NCBI RefSeq assembly: GCF_900107535.1
Contig: NZ_FNRA01000003.1
Span: 434,001 to 498,000, forward strand
DNA: 64,000 nt
From: Pedobacter hartonius
GTDB taxonomy: Bacteria; Bacteroidota; Bacteroidia; Sphingobacteriales; Sphingobacteriaceae
Reading direction: 5' to 3'
Numbering within the stretch: the first letter of the stretch is position 1; the number at the start of each line of letters is the position of its first letter. The position numbers were made by a program, and so were the translations under genes. The notes under the pieces are model-generated. The model was given only the letters and a program-made list of their open reading frames with translations, searched no databases and was not told where the DNA came from. This document shows, piece by piece, positions 43,810 through 53,611 of the stretch.

Positions 43810-46800
43810 ATGAAAAATTTGTGGTTATTAACCATGCTGTTAATGCTGTACATCCCTTTTAGCGTCATAAGCGCAGGTGCGCAGCCTTTAAACAACAGAA
43901 ATATCAGCTTCGAAGCTGAAAATATACCGCTCAAAAGCGCCTTTCAAACCTTAGAAAAACTCTGCAATGTCTCTATCAGCTATAATAATAACCAGCTGGA
44001 TGAGAACAGGATGGTAAAAATCGCCAGGGCTTCCCGTTCATTGGAAGAGACCCTTACCCTGCTGCTGAAGGGTACAGGATATACCTTCAGGCAAACAGCC
44101 GGACAGAATATCCTGATTATCCCGCAGACGCAGGGAAAAGGTAAAATAACGGGTAAAGTGCTTGATGATAAAGGCGCGCCTATCCCGGGTGCATCCATCA
44201 ATGTTCGTGCAGCTGGTATTGCCGTAATGTCGGTTAACGATGGCAGCTACACCATGAGCCTGGATGCAGGGGTATATACGGCTGAGTTCAGCTACCTTTC
44301 CTCCCAGACAAGAACAATGGCCAATGTGACCGTCAGGGCCAATGGAGTGACCACGCTGAATGTTTCGCTTGCCGGGGCTGACAATAGCCTGAATGAAGTG
44401 GTGGTCACCGCACTTGGTATTAAACGTGAGCAAAAAGCACTTGGTTATGCCGTAACAGACGTAAAAGGCGAACAGCTGACGAACGCACTTTCGGGAAACT
44501 GGACGGATGCGCTATCCGGCAAAGTAGCCGGTCTCAACCTCGTCCGCTCCAATAGCGGGCCTGCAGGATCCAACAAGATTATTCTCCGCGGTGAAAACAA
44601 CCTGACGGGCGACAATGAAGCATTGATTGTGGTGGATGGTGTAGTCATCAACCAGGGTAGCGGAAGGCGGACTGCCAACGCGGGTGAATCTGCCTATGGT
44701 ACCAGCAGCGACATTATGCCGGCAGATTACGGAAGTAACCTGAACGACATTAACCCCGAAGATATCGAAAATGTAACGGTACTGAAAGGTCCCGGTGCCG
44801 CAGCATTATACGGGCAGCGGGGTGCAAACGGAGCTATTATTATCACTACCAAATCCGGAACCAAAAGGACAGGGCTTGGAATCACCTTCAACTCCAATAC
44901 CTCTATGGAGTCGGTAAACCGCTGGCCCGACCTGCAATACGAGTACGGACAGGGAACCGCTGGATCAAGATATTACTCCTTTGGTGCCGGCCCGGATGGC
45001 CCAAGTACCAGTGCCACCAGTTCCGCCTATGGGCCAAAGTTTGACGGGCAGCTATTTTACCAGCTTGACCCGCTCACCCAGAAACAGTCGACAGTGAGAA
45101 CGCCCTGGGTTCCGTACAAAAACCAGAGCCGGGAGTTTTTTGACGTTGGCCGTACCTATACCAATTCCATCAGTGTAGATGGCGGTACAGATCAGACATC
45201 TGCCCGCTTTTCGGCCACGAATGTTACCAACCACTGGATCACACCGAATACAGGATATACCCGCAACAGTATCGCCCTGTCCGTAAACTCCAAAATAAAT
45301 GATAAGCTGACCATCAGCTCAAAAGTAAATTACAACAATAAAAACAGCGACAACCTGCCCGGTGCGGGATACGGTAACCAGTCGCTGATGTACTGGTATA
45401 TCTTCTGGCAGCCCAGTGCCGATCTGAACTGGCTGAAGAACTATTGGAAAACCGGACAGGAAGGCAAAAGCATCTTCTATCCTTTCAGCTCCTTCCCGGA
45501 AAACCCTTACGCAATCTCCCGGGAATTTATCAATAAATCAAACCGCAACTCGGTAACCGGTAACGTCCAGGCAGAATATAAAATTACCCATGAGCTGAGC
45601 CTTCAGGTAAGAGCAACACTCGATATGGGTTATGAGCAACGCGCCCAGGAACGCCCCTACGATGCTGGCACCAAGTATCCCAGGGGATCTTACCGGACAC
45701 AGAATATCTATTCCCAGGAAGCAGGCGGAGACTTCCTGTTACGCTACAATAAAAAGGTAAATAAAGATTTTACGGTTACAGCAACCGGTGGTGGTGGTAT
45801 GCTGCGCAACAATTACAACAGGGATGAAGTACGCGCAGATTCCCTGGTATACCCCGGTGTGTATACCCTGGCTAATAATGCAGGGCCACTGGTTACATCG
45901 CCCTTCAAATCCAAGTATGCCATCAATAGTTTTTACGGCTTATTTTCCACCAGCTTCAGGGATTATCTGTATATGGATATCACCGCACGCCAGGATTGGG
46001 TAAGCACGCTGGCCACAGCCAACAGGACAGACCAGGTGGGTTTCTTCTATCCTTCTGCCAGTTTAAGCTTTATCGCCTCGGAAGCCTTCAAGCTACCGGA
46101 AGCCATCAACTACGCCAAACTCAGGGTATCACTGGCGGGCGTAGGCAGCGGAACCACTAACCCCTATCAAACCACTTTCAACTATGTCAGTGCCGGCAGT
46201 ACCTATTCCGGCGGTTTACAAAATCCACGCATACTGGCCAATCCGGACCTTAAGCCGCTGCGTACCACCACACTGGAACTCGGTGCCGAAATGCGCTTCT
46301 TAAAAAGCCGCCTGGGCTTCGATCTTGCCGTATATTCCGGCAATACCAAAAACCAGATCCTCAATCGTACCATCGATCAGTCTTCCGGGTTCAGCCAGGC
46401 GGTGATCAACGTCGGCCGCGTGAACAACAAAGGACTGGAGCTTTCACTTAATGGCGTGCCTATACAAAATCCGGGTGGTTTCAGCTGGACGGTTTTTGCC
46501 ACTTTCAGTGCCAACAGGAACAAAATAAAAGAGCTGGCCGACAGTGCCGTAGTACTGCGTAACGGACCAACCGGAGGCGGCCAGATCGTTGCCAAAGTTG
46601 GTGGAAGCATGGGCGATTTATATGGCCGCGGGTATCTCCGCGCGCCTGACGGACAGATCGTGTACGATGCAGCAACGGGATTCGCCAGGCTGTCGAACGA
46701 TCTTGTTTATCTCGGTAATACTACCGCCAAATGGAAGACCAGCCTGGGTCACGATTTCAAGTACAAACAATTTGGTTTACACCTTTTATTTGACGCCCAG

Positions 46801-47262
46801 TTCGGTGCCGTTGCCTATTCCCTGTCCAATTACAAACTGGCAGAACAGGGTAAAACCACCAACACACTGCCAGGACGATATAATGGCATTATTGGTAACG
46901 GAGTGATACAAAATGCAGATGGCAGCTACCGTAAAAACGATGTAACTGCTACAGACATTGACGGTTACTACCGTTCACACTATGGCATAGACAATGCGGA
47001 AGGCAATACCTTCTCCACCAACTTTGTCAAGTTCCGCGAAGCCAGGTTTGATTTTACCATCGGCAAGAACCTTACGCACCGCCTGGGGTTGCAGCGCGCA
47101 ACAGTAGGTGTATATGGCCGGGATCTCTACATCTGGTCCAAATGGCCAATTTTTGATCCTGAATTCGGAACGCTTGACGGAAGTGACATCGTACAGGGCT
47201 TTGAAGTTGCACAGTTCCCTTCCACCCGGACATTTGGTTTTAACCTGGTTATCGGTATTTAA
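43810..47262 (+). CDS. SusC/RagA-family TonB-dependent transporter with STN domain
   Basis: 1150 residues from the ATG at 43810 (MKNLWLLTMLLMLYIPFSVI, a clear signal peptide). STN domain at about 33-105 (NISFEAENIPLKSAFQTLEK, NVSISYNNNQLDE), regulatory-like domain (ITGKVLDDKGAPIPGASINV), plug (VVVTALGIKREQKALGYAVT, GKVAGLNLVRSNSGPAGSNK, DNEALIVVDGVVINQ, DIENVTVLKGPGAAALYGQR, GANGAIIITTKSG) and barrel, ending in a strand with aromatic residues (TFGFNLVIGI). STN links import to FecR signalling. The neighbours (DUF5689, phosphoesterase) suggest a phosphorylated or nucleic-acid-derived substrate rather than a plain glycan. Confidence 0.95.
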   Translation: MKNLWLLTMLLMLYIPFSVISAGAQPLNNRNISFEAENIPLKSAFQTLEKLCNVSISYNNNQLDENRMVKIARASRSLEETLTLLLKGTGYTFRQTAGQNILIIPQTQGKGKITGKVLDDKGAPIPGASINVRAAGIAVMSVNDGSYTMSLDAGVYTAEFSYLSSQTRTMANVTVRANGVTTLNVSLAGADNSLNEVVVTALGIKREQKALGYAVTDVKGEQLTNALSGNWTDALSGKVAGLNLVRSNSGPAGSNKIILRGENNLTGDNEALIVVDGVVINQGSGRRTANAGESAYGTSSDIMPADYGSNLNDINPEDIENVTVLKGPGAAALYGQRGANGAIIITTKSGTKRTGLGITFNSNTSMESVNRWPDLQYEYGQGTAGSRYYSFGAGPDGPSTSATSSAYGPKFDGQLFYQLDPLTQKQSTVRTPWVPYKNQSREFFDVGRTYTNSISVDGGTDQTSARFSATNVTNHWITPNTGYTRNSIALSVNSKINDKLTISSKVNYNNKNSDNLPGAGYGNQSLMYWYIFWQPSADLNWLKNYWKTGQEGKSIFYPFSSFPENPYAISREFINKSNRNSVTGNVQAEYKITHELSLQVRATLDMGYEQRAQERPYDAGTKYPRGSYRTQNIYSQEAGGDFLLRYNKKVNKDFTVTATGGGGMLRNNYNRDEVRADSLVYPGVYTLANNAGPLVTSPFKSKYAINSFYGLFSTSFRDYLYMDITARQDWVSTLATANRTDQVGFFYPSASLSFIASEAFKLPEAINYAKLRVSLAGVGSGTTNPYQTTFNYVSAGSTYSGGLQNPRILANPDLKPLRTTTLELGAEMRFLKSRLGFDLAVYSGNTKNQILNRTIDQSSGFSQAVINVGRVNNKGLELSLNGVPIQNPGGFSWTVFATFSANRNKIKELADSAVVLRNGPTGGGQIVAKVGGSMGDLYGRGYLRAPDGQIVYDAATGFARLSNDLVYLGNTTAKWKTSLGHDFKYKQFGLHLLFDAQFGAVAYSLSNYKLAEQGKTTNTLPGRYNGIIGNGVIQNADGSYRKNDVTATDIDGYYRSHYGIDNAEGNTFSTNFVKFREARFDFTIGKNLTHRLGLQRATVGVYGRDLYIWSKWPIFDPEFGTLDGSDIVQGFEVAQFPSTRTFGFNLVIGI

Positions 47263-47273
47263 TATTTAGAAAA

Positions 47274-48758
47274 ATGAAAAGTTTAAAGATCATATCTGCC
47301 CTTCTGTTAGTTACCCTTGTACTCTCAGCATGTAAAAAAGGATTCGTGGCGCTCAATACAGACCCCAATGGCACCCCGAACGCGCTTCCTCAGCAACTGC
47401 TGGCACCCGCTCTGGTCAACACCGTAAGCACCAACATGCTGCGCAACCGCAATTTTAACAATGAACTGATGCAGGTTACTGTAGACCCGGGAGACGGAGA
47501 GGGCAAAGTTTTCCGTTACGACCTGAGGCGTACCTGGGCTGACAATACCTGGAATAACTGGTACACGCAACTGACCAACTTCAAGGATATTTACACAGTG
47601 GCCAGTCAGCCGCTCACCTATGACAAAACCTATATGGGCATCTCACTGATCTGCCAGTCATGGGTGTACTCGCTCCTGACCGATACCTATGGTGATATCC
47701 CCTACGCTGAGTCTAACATGGGCAAAGAGGGAAACTTTGCCCCTAAGTTTGATCAGCAGAAAGACGTCTATATGGATATTTTCAAAAAGCTTGAAACAGC
47801 AGACACTTTACTGATCGGTGCCAGGAATGTGAATGGCGGAAGCGACCCGGTTTACAACGGCAATGCGCTAAAATGGCGACAGTTTGGCAATAGTCTCTAC
47901 CTGCGCCTGCTGCTCAGGCTTTCCGGCAAGGCCGAAATTTCAGCGGCCTGCATCGCCAAGATCAAAGAGATCGTGGATACCAACCCTGCCGCCTATCCAC
48001 TGATGACAGGCAATGCCGATGCCGCGATATTGCGCTGGACGGGTGTTGGCGCATTAACCTCCCCTTTTATCGGTGGCGTACGCGAACAGGACTGGCGGTC
48101 GGTAGGCATTGCCGAGTTTTTCATCAATAACCTGAACCGCTGGGCTGATCCAAGATTAATCACAGGCCGCTTGTCTATAGCTACCTATCAGGGAGGATAT
48201 GCAGGTATCCCGAGCGGTTATGCACCGGGACGTGGTATAGATAACAGATCGTATTTCCTCTCTACCACCTCCGCTACTACCCTGATGAACGAACCATTGA
48301 TGGGCAATATCATGAACTATTCGGAACTGCAGTTTATCCTGGCCGAAGCTGCCTCTAAAGGATGGATAGCAGGTGATGCACAAAGTTATTATAACAATGG
48401 TGTGTTGTCAGGCATTACATTATGGGTGCCAGCTTTTACATCACCCATCGAAACCTACCTGGCCAGTGCGGATATTACCTTTAGCAATACCGCAAGCCTG
48501 GATCAGAAAATGGAACTGATCCATCAGCAGAAATATTACGCGCTCTTCGCTACCGACTTTGAGCAATGGTTTGAGTACCGCCGCACCGGCCATCCCATAT
48601 TGCCAAAAGGCAGCGGCCTGGTCAATAACGGGATCATGCCTGCATGCCTGAACTATCCTGTTTACGTACAGTCATCTAATCCTGAGCATTATAAAGCAGC
48701 GGTGGCAGTGCAGGGGCCTGATGACATCAGCACTCAGGTATGGTGGCAAAAACCATAG
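47274..48758 (+). CDS. SusD/RagB-like surface lipoprotein
   Basis: 494 residues, 11 bases after susC. Lipobox LVLSAC followed by KKGFVALNTDPNGTPNALP, the start of the SusD-like group with a DPN motif rather than classical SusD. Helical core: GISLICQSWVYSLLTDTYGD, IPYAESNMGKEGNFAPKFDQ, ALKWRQFGNSLYLRLLLRLS. The end is EQWFEYRRTGHPILPKGSGL, typical of this family (SusD-like 2). It is the substrate-binding lid of the SusC partner. Full length. Confidence 0.94.
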   Translation: MKSLKIISALLLVTLVLSACKKGFVALNTDPNGTPNALPQQLLAPALVNTVSTNMLRNRNFNNELMQVTVDPGDGEGKVFRYDLRRTWADNTWNNWYTQLTNFKDIYTVASQPLTYDKTYMGISLICQSWVYSLLTDTYGDIPYAESNMGKEGNFAPKFDQQKDVYMDIFKKLETADTLLIGARNVNGGSDPVYNGNALKWRQFGNSLYLRLLLRLSGKAEISAACIAKIKEIVDTNPAAYPLMTGNADAAILRWTGVGALTSPFIGGVREQDWRSVGIAEFFINNLNRWADPRLITGRLSIATYQGGYAGIPSGYAPGRGIDNRSYFLSTTSATTLMNEPLMGNIMNYSELQFILAEAASKGWIAGDAQSYYNNGVLSGITLWVPAFTSPIETYLASADITFSNTASLDQKMELIHQQKYYALFATDFEQWFEYRRTGHPILPKGSGLVNNGIMPACLNYPVYVQSSNPEHYKAAVAVQGPDDISTQVWWQKP

Positions 48759-48811
48759 TTAATTTATTGAAAGACAAATATTAATAATGATAAAATCACA
48801 TCATTCATCAA

Positions 48812-50311
48812 ATGAAGAAGATATATTTATTCCTTAACATTATTGCCATCACTGCCTTTTCTGCTTGCAAGAAGAACGACTATGCAGAAGGAACGCTGAG
48901 CCCTGTGATAGCGGTGGTCGATCTGAAAGACCTCTACAAAGGCAGTGATCTTACATTAAACGCGGAAAACCTTTCAGGTGCCAGTCAGATCGGTGGTATA
49001 GTGATCTCCGATGCAAAATCAGCCAATACACCTGCCGGTATTCTGGTTGTACAGAACTACCGCAGAAATGCATTAAGGGGTATTGCACTTGAACTGGGCG
49101 CCGCTGCGGCCGGCTACAAACAGGGAGACTCCGTAGTAGTGCAGGTGACAGGTGCCACCCTGACCAGGGTAAACGGCAGTATGCGCCTCAAAGGCCTGGC
49201 GGCAACAGCTGTCAGCAAAATAGCCGAAGTGAAGACATTAAAAGTTCAGTCCGTTCAATCCGGAGCCCTGAGTGCATCGCCAGATGTATATGAAAGTACC
49301 CTGATCACCATCAGCAAAGCAGTTACAGAGCCTGAACCTCAGGCCGGTGACACCTTCAGCGGAGATAAAACCATCAATGATGGTTTTGGCAAAGTGACTC
49401 TGCATACAGAACCCAGCGCATCCTTCGCGGGCGAGGAAATTCCGGCAAGTGCCAATTTCACCGGTATTCCCTTTATTGCAAACAGCGCCGGTAAAGTCGT
49501 TGTGCAGCTATGGCCACGTATACTGGACGACGTTTTCGAGCTGCCGCTGATCAAGCCTTCTCCCGTGATCATCACCGGTTACCTGACAGATCCCAACGGT
49601 GGGGATGGCAATTACGAATATGTTCAGCTGATGGCTACACAGGATGTGGATTTCGCCGTTACCAGTTATGCGCTCGTTACCTGCAACAATGCGGGCACCA
49701 ATCCTGCTCCCGCTAATGGATGGGCTGTTGGTGCAGCGCGCAGTTATAAATTTAACCTCGTATCGGGCAGGGTCAGCAAAGGGCAGTTCTTCTATGTTGG
49801 AGGCAGCAAGAATATCTGGGGAGCGGGCTCTACCGATATCAGTGCAGCACCGTGGATTAACAGTACGCAGTACGCCAGTGTTCCGGGTGCAGACTTTGGC
49901 GCGGCAACCAGCAACCTGCTGGCCAACAGCGGAAATGTGGCCGGTATAGCCGTATTCCGGGGTATCATGGTGAACGCTTCAACGGTTCCCCTGGATGCGA
50001 TCATGTACGGGGGTAATGGTACAGTGTATGCACCAGGCCCACCGGAAATCGGCTACCGCATCACAAATACTGATTATTACAGCACCATTAACCCGGTAAC
50101 ACGTCTTACACAGGGCTTTTACGGAGGCGGAACCAATACGTCTAAACTTACTCTACCTGCAACAGGAAACTTTACACAGCTTGGCGGTATTTACGATGCA
50201 TCTACAGGACAATGGGTGGCGGGCAGAACAGTAACCAGTATTCCGCTGACACAAACTTCTGCGCTGAGTACTATCGAAACAGGTACAGGTTTCACTTCGC
50301 TTAAAAACTAA
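48812..50311 (+). CDS. DUF5689 family surface lipoprotein
   Basis: 499 residues. Lipobox AFSAC with KKNDYAEG after it, consistent with export to the surface. The first domain (about 30-240) is DUF5689: SPVIAVVDLKDLYKGSDLTL, IGGIVISDAKSANTPAGILV, ALELGAAAAGYKQGDSVVVQ, YESTLITISKAVTEPEPQAG. A second beta-rich part (VIITGYLTDPNGGDGNYEYV, QLMATQDVDFAVTSYAL) resembles a lamin-tail-like or Ig-type module. DUF5689 proteins are regular companions of SusCD pairs beside phosphatases or nucleases, where they may bind substrate. The exact ligand is unknown. Confidence 0.86.
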   Translation: MKKIYLFLNIIAITAFSACKKNDYAEGTLSPVIAVVDLKDLYKGSDLTLNAENLSGASQIGGIVISDAKSANTPAGILVVQNYRRNALRGIALELGAAAAGYKQGDSVVVQVTGATLTRVNGSMRLKGLAATAVSKIAEVKTLKVQSVQSGALSASPDVYESTLITISKAVTEPEPQAGDTFSGDKTINDGFGKVTLHTEPSASFAGEEIPASANFTGIPFIANSAGKVVVQLWPRILDDVFELPLIKPSPVIITGYLTDPNGGDGNYEYVQLMATQDVDFAVTSYALVTCNNAGTNPAPANGWAVGAARSYKFNLVSGRVSKGQFFYVGGSKNIWGAGSTDISAAPWINSTQYASVPGADFGAATSNLLANSGNVAGIAVFRGIMVNASTVPLDAIMYGGNGTVYAPGPPEIGYRITNTDYYSTINPVTRLTQGFYGGGTNTSKLTLPATGNFTQLGGIYDASTGQWVAGRTVTSIPLTQTSALSTIETGTGFTSLKN

Positions 50312-50355
50312 AATCATGACGGACCGGTGAACGCAGGGTCCTTAATTCTTAAAAT

Positions 50356-51771
50356 ATGAACAGAAGATCTTTCCTTCAAAGCGCAGGCCTCATTGCCGGA
50401 AGTGCATTTATCGCCTTGCATACCAATGCTTTTGGCCTGGCAGACACTACAACACTCATCAAAGGCAGGGTAACTGCGGGAAAAAAGGGCATCAGAAATG
50501 TGGCAGTTTCCGATGGATATACGGTTGTGCTGACTGATGAAAAAGGACGCTACAAGCTTAGGCCCAACGAGAAAGCTAAAAGCGTATTCATGAGCACACC
50601 GGCAGGCTACCATTTTAAAAACGATTACAATATCGCCAAACAATACGAAAACCTGGGCGGAAGTTCTTCTTATGATTTCAGCCTGGAATCCCTGAATGCA
50701 GACGACACCCATCATCATTTTATCATATGGGCTGACCCTCAGGTTAAAAATAAAAAGGATGTGAAACAGATGATGGAAACATCCCTGCCTGATACCATAG
50801 AAACGATCAGCTCACTCGGAAAGGATGCTCTGGTACATGGCATATGTGTGGGCGACATGGTGTGGGACAACCATGCACTTTTTCCGGATTATAATGAAGC
50901 CATCGCAAAAATGGGTATCCCTTTCTTTCAGGTTATCGGTAACCACGACATGGATTACCGCATCGGCGGTGATGATACCTCAGACCAGACCTTTAAAACC
51001 TTCTACGGCCCCACCTATTATTCATTCAACCGCGGAAAGGCACATTACGTCGTGCTGGATGATGTACGTTACCTTGGTACGGAGCGCGAATATGATGGGT
51101 ATATCACAGAGGATCAGCTGTCCTGGCTGGCCAAAGACCTGGCGCAGGTAGCCAAAGATCATCTGGTGATCATTAACCTGCATATCCCGGTATGCATCGG
51201 CGTAAAGAACAATGCCGATTTTTATCAGGTACTGCAGGGTTTTAACAATGTTCACATCATGTCGGGCCATACACACTGGCATGATAACAATTTAGACAAT
51301 GGTGTGTATGAGCACAACCACGGCACAGTATGCGGCGCCTGGTGGACCGGCCCGGTTTGTACAGACGGCACTCCCCGCGGTTATGGCGTATATGAGGTAA
51401 ATGGAACGGAATTAAAGTGGTATTACAAATCAACCGGCCTGCCAAAAGAAAACCAGCTCAGTCTTTATGCAGAGAAGCAGGGCAACCAGATGCGCATACT
51501 TGCCAATGTCTGGAACTATGATCCGCAATGGAAAGTAGAGTATTTCCTGGATGATCAGCCTCATGGTGCACTCCATAAGGAAACCGGATATGATCCCTTG
51601 TCGGTAGATCTGTACAAAGGCGAGGATAAACCCGCAGGCCGTCATTTTGTAGAACCACATGAAACAGGGCATCTTTTCTCAGCTACTTTTGACCCTGCTG
51701 TAAAGAAAGTTAAAGTTGTGGCAACGGACAGGTTTGGTAACCGATACCAGAACGAGACCACAGCGAAATAG
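50356..51771 (+). CDS. exported calcineurin-like phosphoesterase
   Basis: 471 residues. The start MNRRSFLQSAGLIAGSAFIA is a twin-arginine-type signal, which suits a cofactor-loaded metalloenzyme. An N-terminal beta domain (IKGRVTAGKKGIRNVAVSDG) is followed by the metallophosphatase core: HHHFIIWADPQVKNKKDVKQ in place of the usual DxH, GDMVWDN, VIGNHDMDYR, and SGHTHWHDNNLD, then a C-terminal domain (LYAEKQGNQMRILANVWNYD). Metal ligands Asp, Asn, His and His are present. It should cleave phosphomono- or diesters outside the cytoplasm, and it ends the operon with a terminator 18 bases later. Confidence 0.9.
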   Translation: MNRRSFLQSAGLIAGSAFIALHTNAFGLADTTTLIKGRVTAGKKGIRNVAVSDGYTVVLTDEKGRYKLRPNEKAKSVFMSTPAGYHFKNDYNIAKQYENLGGSSSYDFSLESLNADDTHHHFIIWADPQVKNKKDVKQMMETSLPDTIETISSLGKDALVHGICVGDMVWDNHALFPDYNEAIAKMGIPFFQVIGNHDMDYRIGGDDTSDQTFKTFYGPTYYSFNRGKAHYVVLDDVRYLGTEREYDGYITEDQLSWLAKDLAQVAKDHLVIINLHIPVCIGVKNNADFYQVLQGFNNVHIMSGHTHWHDNNLDNGVYEHNHGTVCGAWWTGPVCTDGTPRGYGVYEVNGTELKWYYKSTGLPKENQLSLYAEKQGNQMRILANVWNYDPQWKVEYFLDDQPHGALHKETGYDPLSVDLYKGEDKPAGRHFVEPHETGHLFSATFDPAVKKVKVVATDRFGNRYQNETTAK

Positions 51772-51788
51772 ATCTCCGCCTTTTCAAC

Positions 51789-51829
51789 AAATAAAACGGC
51801 CTCACATCAGAATAGAGACCGTTTTATTT
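51789..51829 (+). terminator. terminator of the phosphoesterase SusCD operon
   Basis: Arms 51789-51803 and 51815-51829 pair at 14 of 15 positions (AAATAAAACGG against CCGTTTTATTT at the base), loop of 11 nt, followed by A-TT. T-rich on both strands. Confidence 0.8.
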
Positions 51830-51943
51830 ATTCCCTCTTCAATTGTGGTATTTCTGTTCCGAATGCTTGTGAATTAATGAGTATCTTACCAAATGCTCTC
51901 CCTTATTCCGGCTTCGACGGTAAAAAACATAAAAAACAGCATC

Positions 51944-52204
51944 ATGATAGAGATAGACAGAGAGAAAATTAACGAAATTATAAAACTTGCTTTCAAGGAC
52001 AGCTTTGATGAGCTGGACATTTACCACACAAGACCCGAAAACGTAAAAGGTACTGGCCCTGTATTGGCTATTGACGGAACCAAGTCCGGAAAAACATTTT
52101 CATTCAAATACACCTACGAACAACTTGTCAACCAGTACACTGACGGAACGCTGAACCGTGAACTGCAAAAATCCCGGGATAGGGTATTCAAAGAGACTTA
52201 TTAA
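51944..52204 (+). CDS. small basic hypothetical protein
   Basis: 86 residues from the ATG at 51944 (MIEIDREKINEIIKLAFKDS); an earlier in-frame ATG at 51893 adds atypical sequence. Contains DELDIYHTRPENVKGTGPVL, KSGKTFSFKYTYEQLVNQYT and LNRELQKSRDRVFKETY, an amphipathic C-terminal helix. No export signal and no recognised family. It lies between two terminator-like regions and is probably a separate unit. Confidence 0.6.
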   Translation: MIEIDREKINEIIKLAFKDSFDELDIYHTRPENVKGTGPVLAIDGTKSGKTFSFKYTYEQLVNQYTDGTLNRELQKSRDRVFKETY

Positions 52205-52350
52205 GGTTATTTCATCACTCCAAATAGCTCATGGTCTTACGCAACAGGGAATAAAAGACTGCTAAGATGATCCGGGAAACAATTTAAGCTGTTCTTTACC
52301 AAAAAAATAAACTTCCTTATTGCTCCTGGCAACAAGGAAGTTTATAGTAT

Positions 52351-53385
52351 TTACAGTCGTTGTGACTGATTGAATACCCTTGCATCGATAAACATGGTAT
52401 AAATGCCTTTGTCATTACCATCGTCAAAACCTGTCAGATCAAATGCGTGCGTATAATTAACCGAACGGCTTTTGTACGATCTGGTATAATGTCCGTAATT
52501 CCCGGAGATGAGGTCGTTAGCAAAAATGTTAATTGTTTGTGGCGTATATGGATCATCGTTCATTCCAAAGATACCAGCTACTAAATTGAAAAGCAGGCCT
52601 GTAATGTCTTTGATCAGTCCGTTATCTGCCCCCATGGATTCTGCTGCTGAACCTACAGCTCCGCCAAATGCGGCAACAGCCTGTCTGGCCCATTGTTCAA
52701 CCTTTGCCTTATACTGAACAATCTCAGAGCTATTGTCTTTTTCTACCAGGTTTCCTGTAAGCAGCAGGTCTGCCGGCGGTCCGTCATACAACTTGATACC
52801 CAGGTTCACGATCCGCTCCCCATCGTGGCGGAACTTAAACTCTGGAATGATATTGACAGAACTTCCACCGAAGGATGGCATCAATGCGGTGATCGACCCG
52901 TATACTTCGTCTTCAACTTCCTGTTTGAGTACACAATGAAGCCCTACCATCCACAACTCTACGCGCAGCGTACTGTCGGCCCAGACATTTGCACCGCCGT
53001 CAGTTCCAATAGTTCCACCCCTGAAATCCATTTTATAACCGCCTTTTCCGTCAGATACTACGTCACCTGTTGGCAGTCCGAGGCGCGATCCATAACCGCC
53101 CAACTGGCTGTAGCGCTGGTTGATCAGGCTGCGTGCATTCCGTTTTCTAACAAGTTCCAGGTACGAAGGAGTGAGTTTACCGATGTGGGTGCCTACCAGA
53201 ACTCCCCCCGGTATTACCTTTACGCCTATGGAAGACTCCAGCGCTCTTTTTGTTGCTGCAGATACTTTTTCAGAGACTTTAATTGAACCGTTCTCTAAAG
53301 TGATCTCATTTTTCAGAATTGCCCGGTCCAGAATCAGGTCCAGACTGTTCGCTGTTTTTCGTAGTGTTAGTGTTTCGTTTGACAT
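52351..53385 (-). CDS. protein with an LGFP-like repeat, unknown function
   Basis: 344 residues without signal peptide. The N-terminal part is mostly beta (TLRKTANSLDLILDRAILKN). At about 91-128 the sequence SQLGGYGSRLGLPTGDVV, DGKGGYKMDFRGGTI follows the LGFP-repeat pattern (LGG-x-G-x-LG-x-P, then a G/F-rich strand), once. The middle contains VELWMVGLHCVLKQEVEDEV, then VNIIPEFKFRHDGERIVNLG, then a Gly/Ala-rich helix (AVAAFGGAVGSAAESMGADN), a mixed end with NDLISGNYGHYTRS and a final FIDARVF. LGFP repeats are known mainly from cell-surface enzymes of Actinobacteria. It is divergent from the sigma-CHAT operon with a 226-bp gap. Confidence 0.65.
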   Translation of the reverse strand: MSNETLTLRKTANSLDLILDRAILKNEITLENGSIKVSEKVSAATKRALESSIGVKVIPGGVLVGTHIGKLTPSYLELVRKRNARSLINQRYSQLGGYGSRLGLPTGDVVSDGKGGYKMDFRGGTIGTDGGANVWADSTLRVELWMVGLHCVLKQEVEDEVYGSITALMPSFGGSSVNIIPEFKFRHDGERIVNLGIKLYDGPPADLLLTGNLVEKDNSSEIVQYKAKVEQWARQAVAAFGGAVGSAAESMGADNGLIKDITGLLFNLVAGIFGMNDDPYTPQTINIFANDLISGNYGHYTRSYKSRSVNYTHAFDLTGFDDGNDKGIYTMFIDARVFNQSQRL

Positions 53386-53534
53386 TGTTTTAAGAATTAA
53401 AGGATTAATAATTGGTTGAAATTTAATTTTTGATTGATCATCATTTAGTTAGTCGCGAAACGCTCAGCAAAGGGAAACAAAAAATAAAAAATAATTCAAA
53501 GTGCTAGTTTTTATACACTTAACTGATACAGAAT

Positions 53535-53565
53535 TTTGTTTTTCCTAATAATATGGCTAGATTTA
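53535..53565 (+). promoter_or_regulatory. promoter of the sigma-CHAT operon
   Basis: TTTG at 53535-53538, exactly 19 nt, then TAGATTTA at 53558-53565, one mismatch to TAnnTTTG. Start of transcription is expected near 53572, 40 bases before the sigma gene ATG. It looks like a housekeeping-type promoter, so basal expression is likely. Confidence 0.6.
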
Positions 53566-53611
53566 TTCATGTAATTCATTCGTTACGACAATGAACTTTT
53601 AGCCCTTAGAT

